Shown here piece after piece: positions 36,082-47,481 of a stretch of DNA of 64,000 nucleotides. The translations under genes were made by a program, and so were the position numbers. The notes under the pieces were generated by a model. That model saw only the letters and a program-made list of their open reading frames with translations. It was not told the DNA's origin and did not search any database. How positions within the stretch are numbered: position 1 is the stretch's first letter; each line of letters starts with the position of its first letter. The DNA lies in assembly GCA_025201805.1 (NCBI GenBank), contig MU619238.1:261018-325017 (forward strand), given 5' to 3'. The stretch comes from Parasitella parasitica. Its lineage: Eukaryota > Mucoromycota > Mucoromycetes > Mucorales > Mucoraceae.

Positions 36082-37707
36082 ATGACTACCACCTCAGTGT
36101 CTTCAGAGCCACTTTCATCAAATTATTTATCGACTTATTCTTCGACTTCTTCGTTTCATAACTTTACTCGTAGACATTCGATTTATGGAACTGAAGATAG
36201 AGTTGTGCTAGACATTGGTTCTTTGTATATAAAGTGTGGATTTTCAGGCGAGTCTTCGCCCAGACACTTGGTTCCAACATGGTCGTATCTAGGCAAGTCA
36301 AGAGATGCAGACGGCGAAGTTATGAGAGTCAATAAAGAGGTAATTTGTATACGACTATTAATTTCATAGTATCTCATAATATACCAGTTGGAAGAACTTT
36401 ATAGCCTCGACATTATGGCAAAGGACAATTTGAATGATATCGAAGAAAGATTGAAAAAGTTGCTTCATGAGATTTATTTTCGGTAAGAGCATTCTTTGAG
36501 GAAGTCATAAAGTAAGGCACTAACGCTATAGACAGTTTGCTATTAACTGATCCTAAATCACGTAAAGTGATTATATGCGAATCACCACTTGCACCTGTGG
36601 TCCTCAAGCAGATGATAGCCAAGCTGCTCTTTGACTATTTCCAAGTGCCATCAATATCTTTTGTACCTATTCATTTAATGGCCCTTTTAACTACTGGCTT
36701 GACAACTGGCTTAATCGTTGATGTGGGTCATCTAGAAACGAGCGTATTACCCGTAAGTACTTGACAGTTGGTTTCATTCTCCCATGCAACAAGCTAATGG
36801 TGGTATTAGATTTACGTCTCACGACCGTTGATACCATACATATCCACAACACCACTTGCTGGAAAAGCAATTACAAAACGTCTCAAAGATCTTTTATTCG
36901 AGCACGGACGTTTCATTCCCCCCTCAAACTTGCATCTATCACTCGCACCACACAACAATATACCTGATAATATTCTTACACCTGAGCTCCTGGAAGACAT
37001 CAAAACTCGGGTGATGTTTTGCTCACCGCTTATGATTGGACAGCAGTCGTATCAAGATCCCACTTCATTGTTAGAATCGTACAAAAATTTTAGCAGTGCA
37101 ACTGATCTGTATTATCCCATCACATTGGCGGACGGCACTCGAGCAAATCTATTGCTCCCTGGTTGGATTCGTGAGCGAGCAGTAGAAGTTTTATTCGAAG
37201 GGGATGAGGATGAGCCAAGCATAACACAATGTATCTTGGATTCATTGCTGAAGCTCCAGCCCGATTTACGCAAACCTTTAATATCGTCGATGCTCTTCAT
37301 CGGAGGAACATCGTTATTACCTGGTTTCCAGTCGAGGTTGAAGCAGGAGCTATTACGTATTATGAGAGATCCTTTGGATTACGAAAAAAGGCGTTATGGA
37401 TCTTTATTGCGCTTGCACAAATTTATCAAGTTCATAGACAATCCAGAAGAAAAAGGAGCAGGGCGTATATTCATGAATAATGCCAGAGGGTGGATTGGCG
37501 GTAAATGGCATTGTTACAATTGGGAAAGTTGACTTTATTAACTAGATTTCTTTCTCATCAGGTTCGTTGGTTGGATCGCTGAAGCTATCGGGCGAAGAGA
37601 TTACCAAAGAGAAGTTTGTTGGAAATGTTACTGACTGGTCCATTGGAAACTGGAGCAACACCAACGAAACATTGGAAAGAGAGCTTAATATTGTTGGTAA
37701 CAAATAA
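36082..37707 (+). CDS. ARP10: Actin-related protein 10 (dynactin pointed-end complex)
   Basis: Five exons (36082-36339, 36388-36482, 36536-36752, 36810-37500, 37562-37707) give 468 residues. Arp10/Arp11 caps the dynactin Arp1 filament and helps dynein-based transport. The actin fold is evident from DRVVLDIGSLYIKCGFSGES (phosphate loop 1), SRKVIICESPLAPVVLKQMI, GLIVDVGHLETSVLPIYVSR (phosphate loop 2 region), KPLISSMLFIGGTSLLPGFQ (the adenosine motif) and the C-terminal GWIGGSLVGSLKLS, equivalent to actin's WIGGSILASL. The protein begins with a Ser/Thr-rich tail of about 35 residues. The canonical ATPase residues are partly altered, as expected for this subfamily. Arp10 is preferred over Arp4 or Arp8 because of size and motif pattern. 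Confidence 0.82.
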
Positions 37708-38036
37708 AGATGGATTATTTTGAGCAGCTGCCAGAACTGTCTCCTGCTAACATTGAGTTGTTGATTCATGAAACCAACCTTGACAAATAGTGGGGTCACA
37801 CACAGATTATAGGGGTTTGCCCCTTCTGTAAGAAATCTGTATAAAGAATAGAAAGTGGGGCTATTGCTGCTTGCTTCGTGATATGTATAAAATGAAGTAA
37901 ACCTTTTTATTAATCTTTTTTTTTAAAAAAAAATACGAAAATCTTTAAAAAATTAATGTTTTTATGTGGGTGTGGATGTATATAATGATAAGAGGGAAAG
38001 GGGAGAGAGAGTAGATGACAATATGGAGGAGGGAAT
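37708..38036. other. Convergent 3' regions of ARP10 and KAR2
   Basis: Only 3' UTR-like AT-rich sequence is visible, including a T run followed by an A run at about 37917-37931. Confidence 0.5.
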
Positions 38037-40104
38037 TTACAATTCATCATGGTCTCTCAAAGGCTCATCAGCAGAACCAGCAGATCCATCAGCATACAAC
38101 TTGGTAGTGATAGGATTAATAACCGACTCTAATTCTTCACGCTTCTCGTCAAAGTCTTCCTTGAGAGCAGTGGGGTTTTCATCGATCCAAGCAAGCTTGT
38201 CCTTGATAGCATCTTCAATAGACTCCTTTTCATCGGCAGAGATCTTCGTAGCAAGAACACCATCTTCGCTCAATTGACCCTTGACAGTGTAGATGTAGTT
38301 CTCCAACTTGTTCTTGGCTTCAGTGCGATCGCGAACGGCCTTGTCTTCTTCGGCAAATTCCTCTGCTTCTCTAACCATACGCTCAATGTCTTCTTCGGAA
38401 AGACGACCCTTGTCGTTGGTAATAGTGATAGATTCAGACTTGCCAGATGCCTTGTCAGCAGCGCTAACCTTCAAGATGCCGTTGGCATCAATTTCAAAGG
38501 TTACCTCTACTTGTGGGACACCACGGGGAGCAGGAGCGATACCGGTCAATTCAAACTTACCCAGAATGTTGTTATCTTTGGTCAAGGCGCGTTCACCTTC
38601 AAAGACTTGGATCAAGACAGTAGGCTGGTTATCGGCAGCAGTAGAGAAGATTTGAGACTTCTTGGTGGGGATAACAGTGTTACGGGGAATGAGCTTGGTC
38701 ATTACGCCACCAGTAGTCTCAATACCGAGAGTCAAAGGGTTGACATCCAACAACAAGACCTTATCAGAGGATTCCTCACCGGAAAGAATACCACCTTGGA
38801 CAGCAGCACCGAAAGCAACAGCTTCGTCAGGGTTGATACCCTTGGAGGGCTTCTTACCGTTAAAGTAATCTTCGAGGAGTTTTTGAACCTTGGGGATACG
38901 AGTGGAGCCACCAACAAGAACAATCTCATCGACCTTGTCCTTGGCGATGCCAGCATCCTTGAGAACTTGCTCGACAGGCTTCAAAGTCTTGCGGAACAAA
39001 TCGTTGTTAAGTTCTTCAAACTTGGCACGAGTCAGAGTCTCAGAGAGATCCTTGCCTTGGAAGAAGGATTCGATTTCGACGCGGACAGACATTTGAGAAG
39101 AAAGAGCACGCTTAGCATTCTCAACTTCACGCTTGAGCTTACTCATAGTCTTGAGATCCTTGGTAATGTCTTCGCCATCGTGCTTCTTCTTCCAGACCTT
39201 GATAAAGTGTTCAATGACACGGGCATCAAAATCTTCACCACCCAAATGAGTGTCACCAGCAGTAGCTAAAACTTCAAAGATGCCATCATCAATAGACAAG
39301 AGAGAGACATCAAAGGTTCCACCACCCAAATCGTAGACGAGCACGTTCTTCTCACCATCATTCTTGTCCAAGCCGTAAGCAATAGCAGCGGCAGTGGGTT
39401 CATTGAGGATACGAATAATGTTGAGGCCAGCAATAGTACCGGCATCCTTGGTAGCTTGACGTTGGGCGTCGTTAAAGTAGGCGGGAACGGTAACAACAGC
39501 ATGAGTAACGGGCTTGCCGAGATAGGCCTCAGCAGTCTCCTTCATCTTGGTCAAAACCATACCAGAAATTTCCTCAGGAGTAAAGACCTTGTCCTCGTTC
39601 TTGACGGCAACCTTGATGTTGGGAGCACCGTTCTTGTTGACAATGGAGAAGGGGAAGTGCTTCATGTCTTGCTTGACTTCCTTATCGTTAAAACGACGGC
39701 CGATAAGACGCTTGGCATCAAAGACAGTACGCTCAGGGTTGGCAGAGAACTGATTCTTGGCGGCATCACCGATCAGACGTTCGTCATCAGTGAAGGCAAC
39801 ATAGGAGGGGGTAATACGGTGACCTTGATCATTTGCAATAATTTCAACACGGCCATTCTTTTGAACAGCAACGCAAGAGTAAGTTGTACCCAAATCGATA
39901 CCAATTACTACAGAAAAAAAGAAAAAAAAAACGCGAAACACACGGTTAATTGCTGTTTTATCACCATGAATATAGCGCCGTTGAAGACTACGTACCTGTG
40001 CCATAAGCTTCTTTATCTTCAGCGGCAGCTTGAACAGAGAATGTGCTGATGAACAGCGCAAAAATAACGGCGAACAGGGCCAGCAATGAGGCCTTATTTT
40101 GCAT
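38037..40104 (-). CDS. KAR2: ER Hsp70 chaperone BiP/Kar2
   Basis: Two exons (39996-40104 and 38037-39907) give 659 residues, the usual BiP length. BiP folds and translocates proteins in the ER lumen and senses ER stress. Exon 1 encodes the signal peptide ([20 protein letters not shown]). The ATPase domain starts [20 protein letters not shown] and contains [17 protein letters not shown] and [13 protein letters not shown]. The substrate-binding domain follows ([20 protein letters not shown]). The last six residues are RDHDEL, giving an HDEL retrieval signal. Codon usage is biased towards C-ending codons compared with neighbours, fitting high expression. The single intron separates the signal peptide from the mature protein. 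Its J-protein partner is encoded 7 kb away. Confidence 0.97.
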
Positions 40105-40882
40105 TTTTTTTTTAAATTTTTATATGTAACTTTACGTTGAAGAAGGAAAAGCAAAAAAAAATCAGTCAGCTCAAGTACTTATTTATATAAGAAATCAGAA
40201 GTTTAAGGACGTCCATGTATCATTTCATGATTGGCTTAAACTGTATTTAATTTAGTTGACCGAACTTGAGCTTCTCCATTAACTCGCAATTTGGTCGAAT
40301 CAGGATTGCCCATGTCAAATTGCACGATGCTACACCACCTACTATGCATTTCATTAAGCGGGAATAAGTACTAATGCATTCAAATGTCGTCTCATCAGGG
40401 CAAGCATATCCATAATTGCCTCAATGGCCAAACAAGTTTCTTGAGTATTCTCCACCAATCCTTCTTTTAGGGAAGATTCGAGACCAGTGTTTGCATTGAT
40501 AGTGGATGGAGAGTTGCTTCTACACTTTTCCATACAGTCACACAAAGCCAAAGACATCCGTTTACGTGTTGGTAAACAAAGATCAACAAGCTACGCAATA
40601 CGCAAACAGATTTGATTTGTCAATGTTGCCTTTATTCTCGGCAAACCACATAATGAAGCTATATTGTTCATTGAGTATTAAACCCATCTGATTACAGCCA
40701 CATGTGCTTTCTAATCGTTTGTACATGTGAATGTATTATTATTTCTTTAAACCCAGGAGGTAGCACTAAACTATGTGGAGCCTCATGCTTGGATTGCATG
40801 GCTCGACTACCAACATTTTCGCATCTCTAAAGCATAGCGGTATAGTGTGTGATTTATTAAGAATATGCAATTTTGTATACAT
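40105..40882. other. KAR2 upstream region and lipin 3' flank
   Basis: The first 300 bp are the BiP promoter. I could not assign unfolded-protein or heat-shock elements with confidence. A possible small gene (40354-40557) is listed separately. Confidence 0.45.
40354..40557 (-). CDS. Possible small protein, 67 residues
   Basis: This ATG-initiated frame of 67 residues has balanced composition and a helical pattern (TQETCLAIEAIMDMLALMRR). It resembles a short coiled-coil subunit more than random sequence. No family is recognised and no splice partners are obvious. It could be the single exon of a small gene or the last exon of a longer one. Treat as tentative. Confidence 0.35.
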   Translation of the reverse strand: MSLALCDCMEKCRSNSPSTINANTGLESSLKEGLVENTQETCLAIEAIMDMLALMRRHLNALVLIPA

Positions 40883-43800
40883 TTATATAAACGGAATTGT
40901 ATCCAAATCCAAATCATCTATTTCAGATTCGAGTAAATCATCATCAGCTAGCTTGTGTTCCTGTTGTTCTCCCTCTCCTTCTTCAAGTTCATCTTTCTTC
41001 ACCGGGCTGTTAGTTACGTTTAGTTCACTATTACTTGGTGATCTTCTGGAAAATACGCCGTTGATGACTTTACTCATGATGCCAGAAGAAGACCTTGCTC
41101 GGGTGGTAGGAGCGGTGCAAGTAATGTCATTATCATGCTCGATTTCAGAGGGTTTATAGTCATCAGGCAGTGACCGCGGGGATGCTAAATGGATAGAATC
41201 CGCATCATCTTGGGCCACTTGTACAGCTTCCGCAGTTAAATCAGGGGCACTGCTGTGCGATGAAAGCTTTTTGGCAGGTGGAGAGAGTGATTTTTTGACA
41301 GGTGCCGCCTTTTTAGAGGTAGTAGTGGAGCTGGAAGCTCTGGATGTGAAGCTGCGCAATATGCCTCGTTTGGGTTCTGGCTCGAAAGCGACGACAGACT
41401 CTTTGGGGAGACTTGTTGGATCAGGTTTGATTGGCTTTGGTTTAGGCGAGGTTGGCAGAGGCCCTTCTTCCTCTAGCTCAGGTATCTCGATATCAGGCAT
41501 AGGAGGCTTCCAGAAATTGTAATCGCTGTATTCTTCCTGAATTGAATTGTCAATGGGAGGAAAAATTTGGTCGACAAGGTCGTTCAAATGAACATATGAA
41601 GACTTGAAGCCAATCACCAGCTCTAATTTGACATTGCCTTGCGCATCGATTGTGAAGATCCTTGAGGATGGCACGCTTACGCTTCTATACGAGATAGCAT
41701 CTGTGATGCGGTTGCCAAAGCCAGCGTAGAAGGGATCCCGACCACCAAAAAGCCTTTGTATGTCCCGCAAGCAAGCCATTTTGAACATTTCCGGCTTTCG
41801 TATGATAACTTCGCGATGCAAGGAAGTGAACAGTCTGTCTGGAGACATGATGACAGGGCCATCAGGAAGCTGATAGTTGCCCTGCAGCACTTTTTTGAGG
41901 TAGTCTCTCGTATAATCTGCTTGTCCAATGGCTCGACTGGTAAGATACATGAAATGATATCCATTGTTGGCAATATCCGTGTATAGTTGAGCTACGCCTG
42001 GGTGAGTCCAATCCTTGCCGATCATTGTCATGAGGTGGCCCATTGTATCTGACTTGGTGATTGTCCCATCAATGTCAGAAATCACTACCTGAATATCGTG
42101 GTCCCAGAAAAACACTTTAGCAACGCAAGTAGCTGTACCTTGATACGCTGAACTGACAGAGAAACTGATTGTATTGACGCCCTTCTTTAAATTCAAATTC
42201 TTTAGTTGTTCAGATGTCAACCGTAGTGTTTTGGCGTAATTCTTTCGTTGTGCAAAGAACGGCCCGCTGTCATGAGTGTGGTCTGGGGACCAGCCTACAG
42301 ATGTCGTTTTTGTCGTAGTAGTGAATGTCGTGCGCTCGCCACTGAACCCTGCATCGTAAGCATTACCGCCACCTTCCTTTCCAGGCTCACTTTCACGCCC
42401 CAGTGTCGGTAGTGGCTCTGCTGATGATGTACGACTTAGCCATTGTCTCCATCCGCGTCCATAAGAATAAGAGTAGGAATCACTACTATCAGATACTTTG
42501 TCGTTGGATGCATCTTGCTTTTCCAGCGGTTTTTTAAAGATCAATAATGATGTAAAAAGCGGGCTGTTTTTGACAGCAGCAAAATAATGGTTTCTGTATC
42601 GAAACACCAGTCGAGGATCATTCAAAATGCTTGGATTACGAACGAATGCATCATAACTCACTTGCTGATCGTTAAATAGCAACGCATTCTCATTCTGGTC
42701 ATAGCCAAATGCTGAAAACCCACATAAACTCATCTCTATGCGATAGGTTCGGCCAGACTTTAGCTTTACCGTTTCGTTTTCGTTTTCGTTTTGATCCTTA
42801 GAATCGTCTTTTGTCTCGTTAACTTTGTCATCGCCATCGCCATCGTCATCGTTGCCGTTGCCGTTGCCATTGCCATTGCCATTGTCGTTGTCGTTCTTGT
42901 TGCTGTCATCAGCGTAGGACATTCCCCAACCCCACGATTTGTTATCGACTGCTGGATCAGATGGCTCGGTAGGTACACCCTTTGTTCCTGCCGCATCATC
43001 TCCATGGCTTTTATCTGCCTCTTGACCCTTCTGCTCGGTCTTATAGCCAGATATGTCCAACACAATAGACTCCTTCTCTCCTGAGCTGTCATTCGGCTTT
43101 TTTGCTGGATTTTCCGATGGTGATGCAAAATCTTCGTCCACTGTGTGAGTGACATCCATCCATAAAGAATTGAGATTGTTCTCTACTGGTCTAACAATGA
43201 ATCTTTCTTTCGCTATGGTTGTGGTAGTAATCGCCTCAGGGGCTACTCGCTCTAGTAAAGTTGATCCGTCATCCATTGCGTATAAATTATTCTCAGGCTT
43301 AGGGTGATCGGCATAGTCATTGTGCTGAAGCGAGTCCATTTTGGTCACAACTTTATCCATCTGCTCCTCGATAATCATTTTTGGAGACTGCAGCTCAGCC
43401 GGTATCGCTGCATCATTGTCATTTTTACACTCGTCATCGTCAAAACTGTCTTTTGTCTGTTCAGAGGTATCTATAGCAATTTGGATAAACAATGACATGG
43501 TCACTTTACCGCTCGAGAGTTTTACCTTTTCCATCCTTATGCTCGCTGATATCAAGGAAAGGAGGTTCCTTTGAAACAACATCAGCACATATAGCACCGT
43601 TTTGGATGTCTGGGGGAGCGCTTACCTCAACATCGGACCTATTTTCTGCCAACGCTTGCAAAATGGGAGACGTTTGAAATTCTTCGGGGACTTCATGATC
43701 TGTTTCAAAGACGAAAAAGGCTTCCCCGGCCTCACCTACTTTCATCAAATACGGTACTTGAGTACCGTTTACACTAATCTCGACCTAGCACCAGAGCAGG

Positions 43801-44128
43801 TTAGTAAGAGTCTTTACACACTGCGAGAACCCCAAATAATGGACGTGCCACCAACTCCGATCCACATTGTTCGCATTGACATGACAGTGCCCCCAGAAAA
43901 TCTGTCATCTAGTCTGTAGTAGCAGTAGTAATAATTTACCTTTTTCTCTTGCGGCAAAAGAACGGATAGCTTTCCAAACCGAACATGGAAAGGAGAGCTT
44001 GCAAGTTCGCCGTTTTCTTGCTCGACTACAATGATGTCAATGGCTCCAGACAGCGTTGCAGGATTTATCTCATTGTAAAAGTTATTCAGTGAGGTGATGA
44101 GGCTGCCAATTCTTCCGACATAGTCCAT
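40883..44128 (-). CDS. PAH1: Lipin-type phosphatidate phosphatase (Pah1/Smp2)
   Basis: Three exons (43940-44128, 43526-43784, 40883-43470) give 1011 residues; yeast Pah1 has 862. The enzyme converts phosphatidate to diacylglycerol at the nuclear/ER membrane. The N-LIP domain is at residues 1-110 (MDYVGRIGSLITSLNNFYNE, PFHVRFGKLSVLLPQEKKVE). The catalytic C-LIP domain carries the haloacid-dehalogenase motif DIDGTITKSDTMGH (DxDxT), followed by YHFMYLTSRAIGQADYTRDY and PFYAGFGNRITDAISYRSV. Between them is a Ser/Asp/Asn-rich linker containing a GNGNGN/DGDGDD low-complexity run (42825-42895). The C-terminal tail is long, Ser-rich and then acidic (LLESEIDDLDLDTIPFI). In yeast such an acidic tail recruits Nem1-Spo7, so dephosphorylation control is likely conserved. 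Confidence 0.95.
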
Positions 44129-44308
44129 TTTGAGTATGTATAAATATGCTGATTTTGTTGTTTGCGCTTGCTTGAAATAGGCAATTAGTTATTATTTATT
44201 ATTAGTTGGATTACAATGATATATATTAAAAAGAAAGAAAGATAATAAAGAGGTACTGCAACAGGCCGCCTTGAAAATATAGACTTGTACATTGAAACTC
44301 CCTTATTC

Positions 44309-44991
44309 TTAGACATTATCAGCAGAGTCTAGCTCGATTGGAGAAGATAGCTTGGCCATGTAAGAAAAGGGATCAATAAGCTTGAGCTCGTCTTTGATGG
44401 CATTGCGTGCCAGCAGATCGAGCTCCTTGGTAATCATTGTAACAATTTTCTACGGAAAACAAACATTTAGAAGATGCATGTTATAGTAATTGGTGTCTCA
44501 CACGCACCTTGACTTTTCCATCGCATTTGAGAACCAGCTCAAAATAGGCTTGTGTGCAAATTGGCCCTTCAGTGCCTATGAGTAGCTTGTGATATGCCTC
44601 TGCCATGATATCGATCAGGGTAAAAAAGGTCTCTAAATAGTCCATTTCAAACGGCTGTAATAAACAATAAGCTAAATGATCAGATCAGCATGCACAGAAT
44701 ACATTACAATATGCGGGATGATGAGATAGCCATAATCGCCTGTGTTGTCCACTGCATTTTCATCTTTGGATTTCTTTCTAAAAATGTTTTTCTATTGTTC
44801 CATTTGCGGTAAGCATCAAGTGCAAGCGTTAGTATAGATCAAGTACCATCTTTTGCTTGGAATCGTCGCTAGTGTGTCTTTCGTATTCGTTCATAATCTG
44901 ACTAAGAGCTTTGATATAATCCACAGGGTTCGTAATATCTAAAATTGCACCAAGCGATAAACCTAAAGCGTAGAAATTGTTCGTTCTACAT

Positions 44992-45031
<40 letters not shown>

Positions 45032-45297
45032 ACAGCCATTGAGCACAGATGTTATTCGCTGCATGTTTGGACTTACCTTTTGACCATGCTTGAGTTTGGA
45101 TACATGTTTGTTAAATTATCTTTGGTCAACAGGATTGTGTTAAACCAGTGAGTGTTCCCTTCGTGCGCTTTTCTAATGTATTTGATAGTGGCTACTCTCT
45201 TGGATACAAGCTCTGCGAGATATTCATACAGTCCTGGATGGAGTTGATTACTAGCATTCGTAACAGAAGATGCGTATAGAGGCGAAGATGCTGCCAT
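44309..45297 (-). CDS. Conserved fungal protein of unknown function
   Basis: Five exons (45077-45297, 44847-44985, 44791-44708, 44654-44508, 44449-44309) join in phase to 243 residues. The protein looks all-helical. It starts with a Ser-rich stretch, then LHPGLYEYLAELVSKRVATI, KAHEGNTHWFNTILLTKDNL and TNNFYALGLSLGAILDITNP. The C-terminal half has PFEMDYLETFFTLIDIMAEA, then KIVTMITKELDLLARNAIKD. I have a general impression of similar fungal proteins but cannot name the family. Intron 1 contains a (CA/TG)n microsatellite directly before its acceptor. The phasing of all five exons supports the model. Confidence 0.75.
44993..45026. repeat. (CA)n microsatellite inside an intron
   Basis: About 17 CA units (TG on the coding strand) occupy the 3' half of intron 1 of the conserved fungal gene, a few bases upstream of the acceptor CATGTAG. 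The TG tract sits where a polypyrimidine tract would be expected. Confidence 0.9.
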
Positions 45298-45533
45298 TTT
45301 ACTGTAGATGTTTGGTTGGGAAAAGATATTCCTTGTCTTGTCCTTGTATTCCCCTTATTTGATTCCATTATAGAAGCATTGCATATCGTCACGAAGGAGT
45401 CACACAAACTTGATTGCATCAAGATCATGAACCATAGGTACCGGCTTTTTCATTCAAAAACGAGATACTTTAGCTTACCAAAAACATAAATCAATAAACT
45501 TCGTCTTGATCTAGGCTTCTTTTTGTTATATTA

Positions 45534-45555
45534 GAGCATCTCCAACGGAGATGCT
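45534..45555 (+). repeat. Left terminal inverted repeat, itself a palindrome
   Basis: It begins GAGCATCTCCAACGG. Within it, AGCATCTCC and GGAGATGCT are perfect inverted arms around AAC, so a single strand could fold into a 9-bp hairpin. It pairs with 47482-47503 with one mismatch. Confidence 0.85.
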
Positions 45556-45687
45556 AAACAAAAGCCATTTAAAGCACCTTTTATTTTTTACTACCCGGAA
45601 ATGTTTTGTCTGCTTTTTTGGTAATTGTCTCTGCTTGCTTATTGTTGCTTTGCTTTTTTGTCTCTGAAGCTCTTTGAATTACTCCCT

Positions 45688-46507
45688 NNNNNNNNNNNNN
45701 NNNNNNNNNNNNNNNNNNNNNNNNNNNNNNNNNNNNNNNNNNNNNNNNNNNNNNNNNNNNNNNNNNNNNNNNNNNNNNNNNNNNNNNNNNNNNNNNNNNN
45801 NNNNNNNNNNNNNNNNNNNNNNNNNNNNNNNNNNNNNNNNNNNNNNNNNNNNNNNNNNNNNNNNNNNNNNNNNNNNNNNNNNNNNNNNNNNNNNNNNNNN
45901 NNNNNNNNNNNNNNNNNNNNNNNNNNNNNNNNNNNNNNNNNNNNNNNNNNNNNNNNNNNNNNNNNNNNNNNNNNNNNNNNNNNNNNNNNNNNNNNNNNNN
46001 NNNNNNNNNNNNNNNNNNNNNNNNNNNNNNNNNNNNNNNNNNNNNNNNNNNNNNNNNNNNNNNNNNNNNNNNNNNNNNNNNNNNNNNNNNNNNNNNNNNN
46101 NNNNNNNNNNNNNNNNNNNNNNNNNNNNNNNNNNNNNNNNNNNNNNNNNNNNNNNNNNNNNNNNNNNNNNNNNNNNNNNNNNNNNNNNNNNNNNNNNNNN
46201 NNNNNNNNNNNNNNNNNNNNNNNNNNNNNNNNNNNNNNNNNNNNNNNNNNNNNNNNNNNNNNNNNNNNNNNNNNNNNNNNNNNNNNNNNNNNNNNNNNNN
46301 NNNNNNNNNNNNNNNNNNNNNNNNNNNNNNNNNNNNNNNNNNNNNNNNNNNNNNNNNNNNNNNNNNNNNNNNNNNNNNNNNNNNNNNNNNNNNNNNNNNN
46401 NNNNNNNNNNNNNNNNNNNNNNNNNNNNNNNNNNNNNNNNNNNNNNNNNNNNNNNNNNNNNNNNNNNNNNNNNNNNNNNNNNNNNNNNNNNNNNNNNNNN
46501 NNNNNNN
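45688..46507. other. Assembly gap (820 N)
   Basis: All bases are N. The gap lies inside the transposon, upstream of the Fanzor remnant. It hides the 5' part of that gene and anything else between the left TIR region and 46508. The true gap length may differ from 820. Confidence 1.
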
Positions 46508-47341
46508 AACACAATGATGACGAAAAGATAGAAGCTTTCACCATCAAGTCTTCACTTAAAACCACATGCACAAATACAACATTCATGAAATCAATTGACA
46601 ACTTGGTGGAGTGCGCTACCAAAATTACCTATATAGGCTCATTATTTGCAAACTTTATCATTCTGAAATGTGCAGACGCCAATGAAGATACGCCAATCAT
46701 TAATCAAGATTTTGTTTATGCTATATTTTCCACCTTAGCAGGTAATGGGAGTAGGGCTCCTGAGTTCATCCGTCAATATTTTGAAGAGTTCAAAAATGCG
46801 TGCGAGATTGACGAGCAAATTTTAAAGTTTAGATGTTATAGAAAGAAGCAAAAAGCCTTCAGCGAAATAGTCAAGATGTTTACTAATGATAGCATCAAAT
46901 ACCGTACGAGTGACAACAACGAGAAACAACAATTCTTACTCCCGCCCTCCACCACTTGATGGATCAGTTAAAGCAAATAAAACCATCATTGCCTATGGAG
47001 ATGGAAAATTTTCACCCACCATGAGAGGCAAAAGATCTGGACCTACAAAGACTATCATAAAAGCTCTTCAAAAATGTAAAGAAAATCGTGGTGTTACAGT
47101 CCAAATGGTAGACGAATACCTCACCAGTCAAGTCTGCAACAACTGCAAAAAAAGAAATGTTGAAAACGTTGTGCAACGATCAGCAAAGCGAAGAGTATTA
47201 CAGTGTCAAGAAACCGCTTGTAATATTATTTGGAATCGCGATATAATGGTTGCAAAAAACATCCTCAACATATTTTTACATGAAGCAAGAAACAATGACG
47301 CTCGTCTTTCACCATTCCAGCGTTCTGAATCAAAAGAATAA
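46508..47341 (+). pseudogene. Internally deleted Fanzor (eukaryotic TnpB-like RNA-guided nuclease)
   Basis: The first part (46508-46956) encodes a Fanzor-type N-terminal region: EAFTIKSSLKTTCTNTTFMK, then SIDNLVECATKITYIGSLFA and FEEFKNACEIDEQ. It stops at a TGA (46957-46959). A second frame overlapping it gives the C-terminal nuclease part: TIIAYGDGKFSPTMRGKRSG (RuvC-II region), VQMVDEYLTSQVCNNCKKR and VLQCQETACNIIWNRDIMVA. The last two contain a CxxC/CxxxxC zinc ribbon and the RuvC-III Asp. The central part with RuvC-I is missing although the sequence there is continuous, so this copy carries an internal deletion plus a frame change and cannot be an active nuclease. The 5' end lies in the assembly gap. 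Family assignment rests on order and spacing of these motifs. Confidence 0.8.
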
Positions 47342-47481
47342 TTGCAAGCATTGTGTGTCATTGACATTACTCTTTGATACGCCATGGGTATTCGGTTTAT
47401 CCTATACACCATTAAAGGTGAGTAAAATTGTCCAAAAAAAAAAAGAAAGTATCACTCTCTCACCAATTTTCTTTTGAAATT

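Noticed and set aside
38274-39269. 331-codon frame antisense to KAR2
   Set aside because: A shadow of the strongly codon-biased BiP gene; long antisense frames are expected opposite C-ending codons.
39456-40049. 197-codon frame antisense to KAR2
   Set aside because: Same reason as the other antisense frame; the BiP protein on the minus strand is unambiguous.
28913-45297. An ER-chaperone gene cluster (DnaJ, BiP, lipin)
   Set aside because: The genes are interrupted by unrelated ones (amidohydrolase, ARP10) and have separate promoters, so there is no sign of a functional cluster.
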